From assembly GCA_947446835.1 (NCBI GenBank), contig CANFHS010000086.1, forward strand, positions 1-9,081: a DNA stretch of 9,081 nt, given 5' to 3'. The notes under the pieces were generated by a model, which was given only the letters and a program-made list of their open reading frames with translations, searched no databases and had not been told where the DNA came from. The number at the start of each line of letters is the position of its first letter. Position 1 is the stretch's first letter. The translations under genes and the position numbers were made by a program. Shown here one piece after another: positions 1-6,130 of the stretch. This stretch comes from Bacteriovoracaceae bacterium (GTDB lineage: Bacteria > Bdellovibrionota > UBA1018).

Positions 1-252
1 GACCAGTTCTTCCGCGAGCAGGCGGCCATCGGTGAGCTCCTGGAGCGCCTCCCTGACGTGGCCTGCGTCGAGATGGAAGGAGCCGCCGTCGCCCAGGTTT
101 GCCACGAGTACGGCGTACCCTTCTCCCTGGTCCGGACCATCTCGGACGGAGGAAACGAGTCAGCGCCCCTGGACTTTCCCAGGTTCGTCCGCGAGGTCGC
201 AAGCCAGTACTCGCTCGGCATCCTGGACCAGCTTTTCCAGCTGCCCCGATGA
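1..252 (+). CDS. mtnN: 5'-methylthioadenosine/S-adenosylhomocysteine nucleosidase, C-terminal part
   Basis: This is the last 83 codons of a gene that begins before the window. The enzyme family hydrolyses MTA and SAH to adenine plus a thioribose or ribosyl-homocysteine product, which relieves product inhibition of methyltransferases and feeds methionine salvage. The fragment carries the family's substrate-binding block VEMEGAA (fragment residues 23-29, matching the Glu-Met-Glu of the E. coli enzyme) and the downstream VRTISD block, whose Asp (fragment residue 49) matches the catalytic acid. DQFF at the very start corresponds to the GDAF/GDQF loop. The protein ends FQLPR, and its TGA overlaps the ATG of the next gene (ATGA). 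Other members of the phosphorylase/nucleosidase superfamily, such as futalosine hydrolase, are possible but less likely given the MEGAA and ISD context. Confidence 0.9.
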   Translation, partial: DQFFREQAAIGELLERLPDVACVEMEGAAVAQVCHEYGVPFSLVRTISDGGNESAPLDFPRFVREVASQYSLGILDQLFQLPR

Positions 253-809
253 GCCCTTCGCCACCGCCGCTGCTTAATCCCTACCTCGACCTGTTTCGCG
301 ACCTGGAGGCCCTGCCGGACGAGCTGCGACTCCGGGCAAGGAAGCGGCTGATCTGGGCTTTTTCATGGGCAGTGCCCGACGCGCCGGCCATCCAGGCGCT
401 GGTCGAGGCTGGCCCCTGGATCGAGCTCGGAGCGGGAAGCGGCTATTGGGCCTGGCTGCTTCGGCAAGCGGGCGGCGATGTCGTGGCGCTGGATCGTGAA
501 CCCGCGCAGCCGCCCAGCTGGAGCCAGGTCCTGCTCGGCGACGAGGCCACGCTGCCTGCCTCGAACGGACGCGGGCTTTTCATGTGCTGGCCACCGCTCG
601 ACCAACCCATGGCCCGCCTTGCCCTGCAGAACCTCGCGCCCGGGCGGGTAGCCGTGGTCGGCGAGGTCCGGGGCCGCACGGGCGACGCCGCACTCTGGGA
701 CCTGCTCGAGCGGCATTTCGAGCTCACCCGCGAGCTGGCGATTCCGACCTGGCCCGGTTTCGAGGATCGCCTGCGGCTTTATCGCCGGGTTCCAGTCTTG
801 CAGTCCTGA
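249..809 (+). CDS. uncharacterised class I SAM-dependent methyltransferase
   Basis: The product has 186 aa. The frame is open further upstream, but the ATG at 249 is chosen because it gives the ATGA overlap with the nucleosidase stop, typical of translational coupling; no Shine-Dalgarno is visible. SAM-binding motif I is IELGAGSGYW (residues 58-67). An acidic residue after the second strand, D82 in VVALDRE, would contact the SAM ribose. A motif-IV-like FMCWPP (111-116) follows, then GEVRGRTGD (138-146). This arrangement, with an N-terminal RKRLIWAFSWAVP helix, fits a widespread family of uncharacterised methyltransferases; the substrate is unknown. Sitting directly behind a SAH-cleaving enzyme supports real SAM-dependent transfer activity. 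The protein is small with no membrane segment, so cytoplasmic. Confidence 0.8.
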   Translation: MSPSPPPLLNPYLDLFRDLEALPDELRLRARKRLIWAFSWAVPDAPAIQALVEAGPWIELGAGSGYWAWLLRQAGGDVVALDREPAQPPSWSQVLLGDEATLPASNGRGLFMCWPPLDQPMARLALQNLAPGRVAVVGEVRGRTGDAALWDLLERHFELTRELAIPTWPGFEDRLRLYRRVPVLQS

Positions 810-814
810 TCACC

Positions 815-1957
815 ATGTTCGGAAAACCAGGCAGCGGAATTCCCCTGGTGAAGATCCGTGGCGTCGAGCTCAGGCTCCACCCCAGCCTGCTGATCCTCAT
901 GGCGTATGTGGTGCTCATCGCCTCGCTCCAGTTCCCGCAGGTCGCGCTGCGCAGCGGTGTCGACCCGGCAAGCCTGGGCGGCACCCCGCTGAGCTGGGGC
1001 ATCGTCTTCGCGGTGGGTCTCATGGCCTCGGTGGCCATCCACGAGTATGGACACGTGCTGGTCGCGCAGGCGCTGGGCGTGAAAGTCCGTTCGGTGACCC
1101 TGATGATGCTGGGTGGGGTCTCCGAAATGGACGAGATGCCCCACGGAAAGCGTTACGGGGAATTCAAGCTGGCCATCATCGGGCCGGTGGTGAGCCTGCT
1201 TCTGGCCCTGGGACTGCTGGCCTTGCGGGCCGCCACCACGCACCCCACCCTGGCGGTGCTGAGCTGGTGGCTGGGAACCGCGAACCTGGCGCTTGGCATC
1301 TTCAACCTGCTTCCGGCGTTCCCGCTCGATGGAGGACGCGCGCTGCGTTCGTTCCTGACCGAACGCCGCGGACTGCTCAGCGCCACTCGCACTTCGGTCA
1401 GCGTCAGCAAGGCACTGGCCTGGGTACTGGGCGCCTGGGGATTCCTGGGATTCAACTTCCTGCTGCTGCTGATCGCGTTCTTCATCCACGCCACCGCGCA
1501 GGGCGAGCTGGCCCTGCTGACCTTGAGGAGCATGCTGGAGGGCCTGAGTGTCGGCCAGCTCTGCAAGAACACCCCGGTCCTGGGCGAATCCGATCCGCTC
1601 GATGTGGCGGCCGCCATCTTCCTGCGCGAAAAGCAGACCGTGCTCCCGGTCCGCCACGGCGACGGCACCGCCGGACTGCTCGCACTGGAGCGGCTGCGCG
1701 CGCTCGGCCCGCGGGCACGGTGGGAAGGCCGGCGGGTCCGCGACGCCGAGCTGCAGCCGCTGCGGGCGCTGGACGCCTCCGAGCCGATCGGCGAGCTCAT
1801 CCCCGAACTGATGGGCAGTCCGGCGCGCAGCCTCCCCGTGCAGAGCGAGGGCCGGCTCATCGGAGTGCTCAGATTCTCGGACCTGGCCGAAACGGCTGAA
1901 TTCCGCAGCTTCGAACAGGGCCTCGACCGGGATTCCCGGAACAACCGGGCGGCCTGA
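815..1957 (+). CDS. site-2 protease family (M50) intramembrane metalloprotease with C-terminal CBS domains
   Basis: The product has 380 aa; the ATG at 815 lies 5 nt after the methyltransferase stop, with no clear Shine-Dalgarno. Zinc ligands are visible as HEYGH (residues 76-80), inside a hydrophobic helix, and the third-ligand motif NLLPAFPLDGG (164-174, Asp172). Hydrophobic stretches lie near 21-37, 61-82, 117-138, 147-168 and 204-228, as in S2P/Rip3-type enzymes without an inserted PDZ domain. After residue 240 the chain becomes soluble and shows two CBS-like halves: SVGQLCKNTPVL onward (about 245-295) and an ALDASEPIGELI to GVLRFSDL block (about 318-357). Such proteases cut membrane-embedded substrates, often anti-sigma factors; CBS pairs usually bind adenosyl ligands and gate activity. 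No substrate or sigma factor gene is adjacent. Confidence 0.9.
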   Translation: MFGKPGSGIPLVKIRGVELRLHPSLLILMAYVVLIASLQFPQVALRSGVDPASLGGTPLSWGIVFAVGLMASVAIHEYGHVLVAQALGVKVRSVTLMMLGGVSEMDEMPHGKRYGEFKLAIIGPVVSLLLALGLLALRAATTHPTLAVLSWWLGTANLALGIFNLLPAFPLDGGRALRSFLTERRGLLSATRTSVSVSKALAWVLGAWGFLGFNFLLLLIAFFIHATAQGELALLTLRSMLEGLSVGQLCKNTPVLGESDPLDVAAAIFLREKQTVLPVRHGDGTAGLLALERLRALGPRARWEGRRVRDAELQPLRALDASEPIGELIPELMGSPARSLPVQSEGRLIGVLRFSDLAETAEFRSFEQGLDRDSRNNRAA

Positions 1958-1970
1958 CGGCGCGCCGGTT
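1943..1970. terminator. possible hairpin between convergent genes
   Basis: AACCGG (1943-1948) and CCGGTT (1965-1970) form a 6-bp inverted repeat across the 12-nt gap between the converging protease and lipoprotein genes, with a further short GC pairing beyond a one-base bulge. There is no T-run on either side, so intrinsic termination is doubtful; it may simply be GC-rich sequence. Confidence 0.2.
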
Positions 1971-2278
1971 CACTTGGCGGGCGAGCAGGACCAGGCCACG
2001 TCCCAGGGATCGTAGAGGCCCGAGGCCACGCCCGTCACCAGCACCTGTAACGGATTCTTCTCGACGCGAACGGTTTGCCAGCGTCCCCGCTCGCAGCGAC
2101 GCTTCAGATCCACGGGTTCGCTGAACTCGACCAGCCGCAAGATTCCGTCATGGTGCCACTCGCTCTGCCCGGGCGCCGTTGAGCCAGGGGCGTGCCGATG
2201 AAAATGGATGGTGCTGCAGGAGGAAAGCCCCCAGCCCACCAGCACCCAGCCAGCCATGCGCCATCTGTTGCCGAGCAT
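1970..2278 (-). CDS. Bor/Iss-like outer-membrane lipoprotein, divergent paralogue
   Basis: The product has 102 aa. An N-terminal signal ends in the lipobox LSSC (Cys21), followed by Ser, which does not signal inner-membrane retention, so the outer membrane is likely. The C-terminal half keeps the outline of the Bor family seen more clearly in its upstream neighbour: a Val/Leu-rich lead into Cys62, a hydrophobic LQVLVTGVASGLYDP block (residues 78-91) matching FVDGLVSVLTLGIYAP, and a final Cys98 in AWSC. The two cysteines are spaced exactly as in the neighbour (36 residues), suggesting a disulfide. The CGG motif is degenerate (CER). The ATG is 3 nt after the neighbour's stop, with GAGG 11 nt upstream, so the pair is one operon. 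Bor/Iss proteins of E. coli and lambda are surface lipoproteins linked to serum resistance; the role here is unknown. Confidence 0.6.
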   Translation of the reverse strand: MLGNRWRMAGWVLVGWGLSSCSTIHFHRHAPGSTAPGQSEWHHDGILRLVEFSEPVDLKRRCERGRWQTVRVEKNPLQVLVTGVASGLYDPWDVAWSCSPAK

Positions 2279-2281
2279 GGT

Positions 2282-2584
2282 TCAGCCCGCCTCACACCAG
2301 ATCTTGACCGACCGGGGAGCATAGATGCCCAGGGTCAGGACTGAAACCAGCCCATCCACGAAAGTGGTCTGTGCCTGGAGCTGCCGCGCTTCCCGCCCGC
2401 CACACACCCGGGTCACGTCGACGTGCGCCGTGCCTTTCAATCCCCAGAAGAAGAAGGGCTCAGACGACTGGAAGGTCGGCCCGGCGAGCAGGATTCCAGT
2501 GCCTTGGTCCCTCAACGTGACCGTCGAACAGCCAGTCCCCACCAGAAGCAAAGCCACCACCCAGGCCAGGTTTCCACGACTCAT
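2282..2584 (-). CDS. Bor/Iss family lipoprotein
   Basis: The product has 100 aa, close to the size of lambda Bor (97 aa). Its signal peptide ends VGTGC (Cys19), an acceptable though atypical lipobox because glycine sits at -3; Ser follows the Cys. The Bor signature is clear: VCGG (residues 60-63), TTFVDGLVSVLTLGIYAPR (73-91) and a C-terminal IWC (Cys97), comparable with ICGG, TFVNGLLGFITLGIYTP and VYC of Bor. The start ATG is preceded by AGGG with 7-nt spacing. It is first of the two-gene lipoprotein unit and is transcribed away from ygiQ. Phage-borne homologues are lysogenic conversion genes, but no phage genes are seen here. Function in this organism is unknown. Confidence 0.8.
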   Translation of the reverse strand: MSRGNLAWVVALLLVGTGCSTVTLRDQGTGILLAGPTFQSSEPFFFWGLKGTAHVDVTRVCGGREARQLQAQTTFVDGLVSVLTLGIYAPRSVKIWCEAG

Positions 2585-2612
2585 GGCAGCACCCTAGCCC
2601 AGCGGGAGGCCT

Positions 2613-2645
2613 AAAAAAACGCTGGAACTTCGTCTGTTTGCCAGC
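2613..2645 (-). terminator. intrinsic terminator-like hairpin in the leader of the lipoprotein operon
   Basis: Read on the minus strand, GCTGG (2645-2641), a 2-nt bulge, AAC, a 7-nt loop, GTT and CCAGC (2625-2621) form an 8-bp imperfect stem, followed by one G and seven T (2619-2613). This is the shape of a Rho-independent terminator. It lies only 17 nt before the AGGG ribosome site of the lipoprotein gene, so it is either an attenuator in that leader or a stop for antisense transcription from the ygiQ side. Confidence 0.45.
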
Positions 2646-2680
2646 CCCGGCCGGCCGATGGGCGGCCCCGTCCAGAGCAG

Positions 2681-2697
2681 TTGACTCATTGAGTCAA
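2681..2697. promoter_or_regulatory. perfect 17-bp palindrome, candidate operator upstream of ygiQ
   Basis: TTGACTCATTGAGTCAA consists of two perfect 8-bp arms around a single central T, followed by an A-run (2698-2701 continuing from the arm). Its first six bases resemble a -35 box (TTGACT, five of six to consensus); 15-17 bp downstream lie only weak -10 candidates, GATAAG (2702-2707) or TAAGTA (2704-2709). The palindrome ends 36 bp before the ygiQ ATG. A-run rather than T-run flanks it on the plus strand, so it is not an intrinsic terminator. I do not recognise the regulator. Confidence 0.5.
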
Positions 2698-2733
2698 AAA
2701 AGATAAGTACCGGGCCTAACTTTGGGAATTTCC

Positions 2734-4782
2734 ATGCAAAAAGCCCCTGCCGCACGCGACATCCGCCTCGACAACCAGACCGTCTACCGCGAAGTGTGCA
2801 AACGCTTCCTGCCGACCACCCGCCAGGAAATGCAGTGGAAGGGCTGGGACGAGCTGGATGTGCTGCTCATCAACGGCGACGCCTACGTCGACCATCCCAC
2901 CTTCGGCATCCCTTGCCTCGCGCGGTGGCTCGAAAAGCTCGGGCTGCGGGTGGGCATCGTGTCGCAGCCGCAGTGGAAGATCCTGGACGACTTCAAGCGC
3001 ATGGGGCGCCCCCGGCTTTTCATCGGCGTGTCCTCGGGCACCGTCGATTCGATGATCAACAACTACACGGCCAACAAGAAGCGCCGCACCGACGACATGT
3101 ACTCGGAAGGCGGACGCGGCGGCCGTCGTCCGGATTACGCTTCCATCGTGTATTCGGATTGCGCCCGTCGTGCCTTTCCGGACACGCCGGTCATCGTGGG
3201 TGGTGTCGAGGCCTCGCTGCGCCGGCTCGCCCACTACGACTACTGGCAGAACACCATCCGCCCCTCCATCCTGACCGAGCTGGCTTCCGATTTCCTGGTA
3301 TTCGGGATGGGCGAGCGCCAGACCCGCATGCTGGTCGAAGAGTTCCAGAAGGCCCAGGCCGCCATGGGCGGAGCGCCGCTGGACCGCAATCACCCGGCCG
3401 TTCAGGAGGCCATGAACACCATCAAGGCGCAGCGGGGCATCGCCTACGTCTCGACCAAGGACCACGCCCGCAACCTGGATACGCGCCTCACCCTGCCTTC
3501 GTTCGAGGAAGTCCGCGACGACAAGAAGAAGTTCGCCAAGGCCTCCTACTTCATCGAGTACGAGGCCTCGCCCTACAACGGCAAGCGCCTCGTGCAGTAC
3601 CACGGCTCCAAAGCCGTGGTGGTGAACCCGCCTTCCATGCCGCTTTCGACCGAGGAACTCGACTCGGTCTACGAGATGCCGTTCACCAAGGAACAGCACC
3701 CCTCGTACAAGGAGCGCATCCCCGCGGCCGACATGATCCGCTTCTCGGTGAACTCCACCCGCGGCTGCTTCGGGGGCTGCTCGTTCTGCGCCATCACGCT
3801 CCACCAGGGCCGCATCGTGCAGTCCCGCTCGGAGGAATCGCTGCTCAAGGAAGTCGAGGACCTGAACCAGGTTCCGGGCTTCAAGGGCCACGTCAGCGAC
3901 ATCGGCGGCCCCACCGCCAACATGTACAAGCTGCGCTGCAAGAGCACCGAGGTCCAGAGCAAGTGCCGCAAGCTGAGCTGCGTGCATCCCAAGGTCTGCC
4001 CGCACCTTCACAAGGACCACACGCCGCAGGTCGAGATGCTGCGCAAGGCGCGCAAGCTGCCCGGGATCAAGAGCATCCGCATCAGCTCGGGCCTGCGCTA
4101 CGACCTGTCCATCTCGGACGAGAAGGCCGGCCAGGAGTACATGAAGGAGCTGATCACCCACCACGTGGGAGGCCAGCTCAAGGTCGCCCCCGAGCACCTC
4201 GACCCCGAGGTCCTGCACCTGATGAAGAAACCGGGGTTGCAGAACTTCGACCAGTTCGTGAGCTACTTCGAGAAGGTGTCCGAGGAAGCGGGCAAGGAGC
4301 AGTACCTCGTGCCCTATTTCATCTCGGGCTTTCCGGGCACCACGCACGAGCAGATGAAAAAGGTCTACGAGTACATGAAGGACCGGGGCTGGAACCTGCA
4401 GCAGGTCCAGGCGTTCATCCCCACCCCCATGACCCTGGCCACCGCCATGTACTGGACCGGCATCGACCCCATGACCAAGAAGCCCCTGTTCGTGGCCAAG
4501 GACTGGAAGGACCGCAAGATCCAGCAGGCGCTGCTGCAGCCGCACAAACCCGAGCACAAGAAGGTGCTGATGGAGTACCGCGACCAGACCGAATCCAGGA
4601 AACGGCGCGAGGTCGAGGGCGGCACCAAGGAAGACTGGGGCACCTGCGACCCGCGCACGCCGGTCGCGCTCCGCACGGGGCAGCACCAGCGCAAGCAGCA
4701 GGAAGGCGCGAAGAAGAAGCGCTCGGTGGTGGAGCCCCCGCGCCGGATGATGGGCCGGAAGCTGCTGCTGGACCAACGCTGA
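2734..4782 (+). CDS. ygiQ: YgiQ family radical SAM protein
   Basis: The product has 682 aa from the ATG at 2734, which has GGGA six nt upstream; an in-frame TTG at 2722 would add four residues and is less likely. The N-terminal region has the YgiQ hallmark NGDAYVDHPTFG (residues 47-58), a SMINNYTA block and GGVEASLRRLAHYDYW, as in E. coli YgiQ. The radical SAM cluster is CFGGCSFC (Cys345, Cys349, Cys352), binding a 4Fe-4S cluster that cleaves SAM. A second cysteine group, Cys402, Cys411, Cys416 and Cys422 in a CKS...CRKLSC...VCPH context, is family-conserved and may hold another metal site. The C-terminus is lysine/arginine-rich and the protein is somewhat shorter than E. coli YgiQ (about 740 aa). 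The reaction is not known for this family. An oxygenase gene follows after 10 nt. Confidence 0.93.
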   Translation: MQKAPAARDIRLDNQTVYREVCKRFLPTTRQEMQWKGWDELDVLLINGDAYVDHPTFGIPCLARWLEKLGLRVGIVSQPQWKILDDFKRMGRPRLFIGVSSGTVDSMINNYTANKKRRTDDMYSEGGRGGRRPDYASIVYSDCARRAFPDTPVIVGGVEASLRRLAHYDYWQNTIRPSILTELASDFLVFGMGERQTRMLVEEFQKAQAAMGGAPLDRNHPAVQEAMNTIKAQRGIAYVSTKDHARNLDTRLTLPSFEEVRDDKKKFAKASYFIEYEASPYNGKRLVQYHGSKAVVVNPPSMPLSTEELDSVYEMPFTKEQHPSYKERIPAADMIRFSVNSTRGCFGGCSFCAITLHQGRIVQSRSEESLLKEVEDLNQVPGFKGHVSDIGGPTANMYKLRCKSTEVQSKCRKLSCVHPKVCPHLHKDHTPQVEMLRKARKLPGIKSIRISSGLRYDLSISDEKAGQEYMKELITHHVGGQLKVAPEHLDPEVLHLMKKPGLQNFDQFVSYFEKVSEEAGKEQYLVPYFISGFPGTTHEQMKKVYEYMKDRGWNLQQVQAFIPTPMTLATAMYWTGIDPMTKKPLFVAKDWKDRKIQQALLQPHKPEHKKVLMEYRDQTESRKRREVEGGTKEDWGTCDPRTPVALRTGQHQRKQQEGAKKKRSVVEPPRRMMGRKLLLDQR

Positions 4783-4792
4783 GCCGCAGCCC

Positions 4793-5413
4793 ATGCCCAC
4801 CCTGAAGCTGTTCCCCACGCGGATCTACGACGACGCACTGGCCGCGCCCCCGGCGGTGAAATCGCTCAACCCGCAGCTGCTGCGCGAGTGCTACCAGCTC
4901 AGGGACATGGACCAGGCGGGACGCGAGTGGTCGCGCAGGAACTATCCGGGCGGGTACACCTCGTACGGCTCGCTCGACGAGCTGTTCCGGACGTCCTCGA
5001 GCTTCGACGAGCTCCGCCTCAAGATCGACCGCCACGTGAAGCGCTTTGCCGGCGAGCTGGACTACGACCTCACCGGTCGGAGCCTCCAGATGACCAGCTT
5101 GTGGGTGAACATCGTGCCCCGGCACACCTACCATGGTCTTCATCTGCACCCGCTGGCCACGATCAGCGGCACCTACTACCTGAAAATCCCCGCGCGGAGC
5201 GGGGCCATCCAGTTCGAGGATCCCCGCCTGGCCAGCTTCATGGCGGCACCTCCGCGCAAACGCGGCGGAAAGGCCGAAAATCAGCCGTTTTTCAGGCTAC
5301 AGCCGAGGCCGGGCCGCCTGGTGCTCTTCGAGAGCTGGCTCCGCCATGAGGTGCTGCAGAACCAGTCCGACTCGGACCGCGTCAGCGTCAGCTTCAACTA
5401 CCACTGGGCCTGA
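4793..5413 (+). CDS. putative 2OG-Fe(II) oxygenase (TIGR02466 type)
   Basis: The product has 206 aa, with the ATG 10 nt after the ygiQ stop, implying co-transcription. The C-terminal half matches the small 2OG-Fe(II) oxygenase family: LHLHP (116-120), where a HxH/HxD pair would ligate iron (His117, His119), SGTYYLKIP (125-133), FEDPR (141-145), then GRLVLFESWLRHEV (174-187) giving the distal His185 and NQSDSDRVSVSFN (190-202) giving Arg196, the likely 2-oxoglutarate anchor. The middle ligand position is His where Asp/Glu is common, so activity is not assured, though members of this family often show this variation. Substrates of the family are unknown. It overlaps the end of the opposing GNAT gene by 20 nt. 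No signal peptide, so cytoplasmic. Confidence 0.78.
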   Translation: MPTLKLFPTRIYDDALAAPPAVKSLNPQLLRECYQLRDMDQAGREWSRRNYPGGYTSYGSLDELFRTSSSFDELRLKIDRHVKRFAGELDYDLTGRSLQMTSLWVNIVPRHTYHGLHLHPLATISGTYYLKIPARSGAIQFEDPRLASFMAAPPRKRGGKAENQPFFRLQPRPGRLVLFESWLRHEVLQNQSDSDRVSVSFNYHWA

Positions 5414-6062
5414 GCGCGCGGACCAGCACGAGCACCTGGGCCCCTGAGCCCGGCAGCACCGCCCGGGCCAGGATCCGAAACCCCGCCTTCTCGTAGAACC
5501 CGACGGGACCCGGCCCGCAGAAAAGATGGATGCCCGCCGCGCCGTATGCCTCCAGCGCGGAGGCATACGCTTCGATGAGGCGCTTTCCCGCGCCCTGGCC
5601 CTGGGCCTCGGGCGCGAGGTTCGTGTGCAGGTGGGCCGGGTAGCGCGCGCGCAGCTCGCGCTTCACCGCCGCCCCGAAGCACCGCTCCGGATGCACGTCC
5701 AGACGCAGGGATCGCCGGAGCCAGCGCCGCGCATCGGGGTTCCAGGGGTAGCGGCCACGCAGGAGGTCCACCAGCAACGGCAGCCGATGCTGCCAGGTCC
5801 GGCGCCGCTCGAAACTCGCCGTCCCGGGCGCGCCGGTCAGATAGCCCAGCAACGGGCCATCCGGCGCGCGGCGCGCGACCCAGGTCCACTGGGGCACGAG
5901 CCTGCGGTAGGGTCCCACCCAGAATTCACCGAAAAATTCGCGCCACCGCGGCGTCATGCGCTTTGCACCAGGCGAAGTCTCACAGCAGATCTCGCAAATC
6001 CGCGCCCAATCCTCCGGCCGCGCTTTCTCGATTCTCCAGGCGTTTTCATCGGGCTGCGTCAT
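5394..6062 (-). CDS. GNAT family N-acetyltransferase
   Basis: The product has 222 aa. The GNAT acetyl-CoA site is QGQGAGKRL (residues 154-162), directly after YPAHLHTNLAPEA (141-153); this YPAHLH lead-in is typical of the GNAT subgroup related to the acetyltransferase-like domain of O-GlcNAcases. A GFYEKAGFRIL block (188-198) matches the late GNAT motif B. The N-terminal third (RPEDWARICEICCETSPGAKRM) begins the fold in the usual way. The substrate is not predictable. The ATG at 6062 lacks a Shine-Dalgarno; it lies 68 bp from the divergent mltA start. The 3' end overlaps the oxygenase gene by 20 nt tail to tail. Codons for EAYASALEAY contain an 11-bp perfect inverted repeat. Confidence 0.85.
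   Translation of the reverse strand: MTQPDENAWRIEKARPEDWARICEICCETSPGAKRMTPRWREFFGEFWVGPYRRLVPQWTWVARRAPDGPLLGYLTGAPGTASFERRRTWQHRLPLLVDLLRGRYPWNPDARRWLRRSLRLDVHPERCFGAAVKRELRARYPAHLHTNLAPEAQGQGAGKRLIEAYASALEAYGAAGIHLFCGPGPVGFYEKAGFRILARAVLPGSGAQVLVLVRALRPSGS
5543..5569. repeat. 11-bp perfect inverted repeat inside the GNAT gene
   Basis: CGTATGCCTCC (5543-5553) and GGAGGCATACG (5559-5569) are exact reverse complements around the 5-nt loop AGCGC. The arms fall in the codons of EAYASALEAY. Both transcripts could form this hairpin. It may reflect the repeated EAY peptide only in part, because the two arms are complementary rather than direct copies. Confidence 0.6.
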
Positions 6063-6071
6063 GGAAAGTCG

Positions 6072-6122
6072 AGTTCAAATCCGGGCGCACCGATTGTCAA
6101 GCCGTTCGGCCCGGGCTAGCCT
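6072..6122. promoter_or_regulatory. candidate overlapping divergent promoters of the GNAT gene and mltA
   Basis: On the plus strand, TTGTCA (6094-6099), a 17-bp spacer and TAGCCT (6117-6122) would place the mltA start site about 2 nt before its ATG. On the minus strand, a perfect TTGACA (6100-6095), 17 bp and the weak TGAACT (6077-6072) point to the GNAT gene with a leader of only a few nt. The two -35 boxes overlap by five bases. Both genes lack a Shine-Dalgarno, which would agree with leaderless or near-leaderless transcripts. The -10 boxes match only three of six consensus bases each. Confidence 0.35.
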
Positions 6123-6130
6123 CAACCGGG

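Noticed and set aside
584..814. An upstream extension of the protease reading frame.
   Set aside because: It overlaps the methyltransferase and translates to Pro/Arg/Ala-rich shadow sequence; the conserved protease region begins right after the ATG at 815.
779..1657. A 292-codon minus-strand frame opposite the protease gene.
   Set aside because: Gln/His/Arg-rich shadow without motifs; the opposite strand encodes a clear M50 protease.
2653..2667. GC hairpin GGCCG-ATGGG-CGGCC in the divergent control region.
   Set aside because: Only five pairs, no T-run, and short GC dyads are common at this base composition.
2716..4818. A 700-codon open frame on the minus strand covering all of ygiQ.
   Set aside because: The translation is low-complexity, rich in Leu, Val, His, Arg and Ala, with no recognisable motif. 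It mirrors ygiQ codon bias in GC-rich DNA, and ygiQ itself is unmistakable.
5188..5265. Two short GC dyads (CCCCGC/GCGGGG at 5188-5204 and CCGCG/CGCGG at 5252-5265) in the oxygenase gene.
   Set aside because: Five or six pairs inside GC-rich coding sequence are expected by chance.
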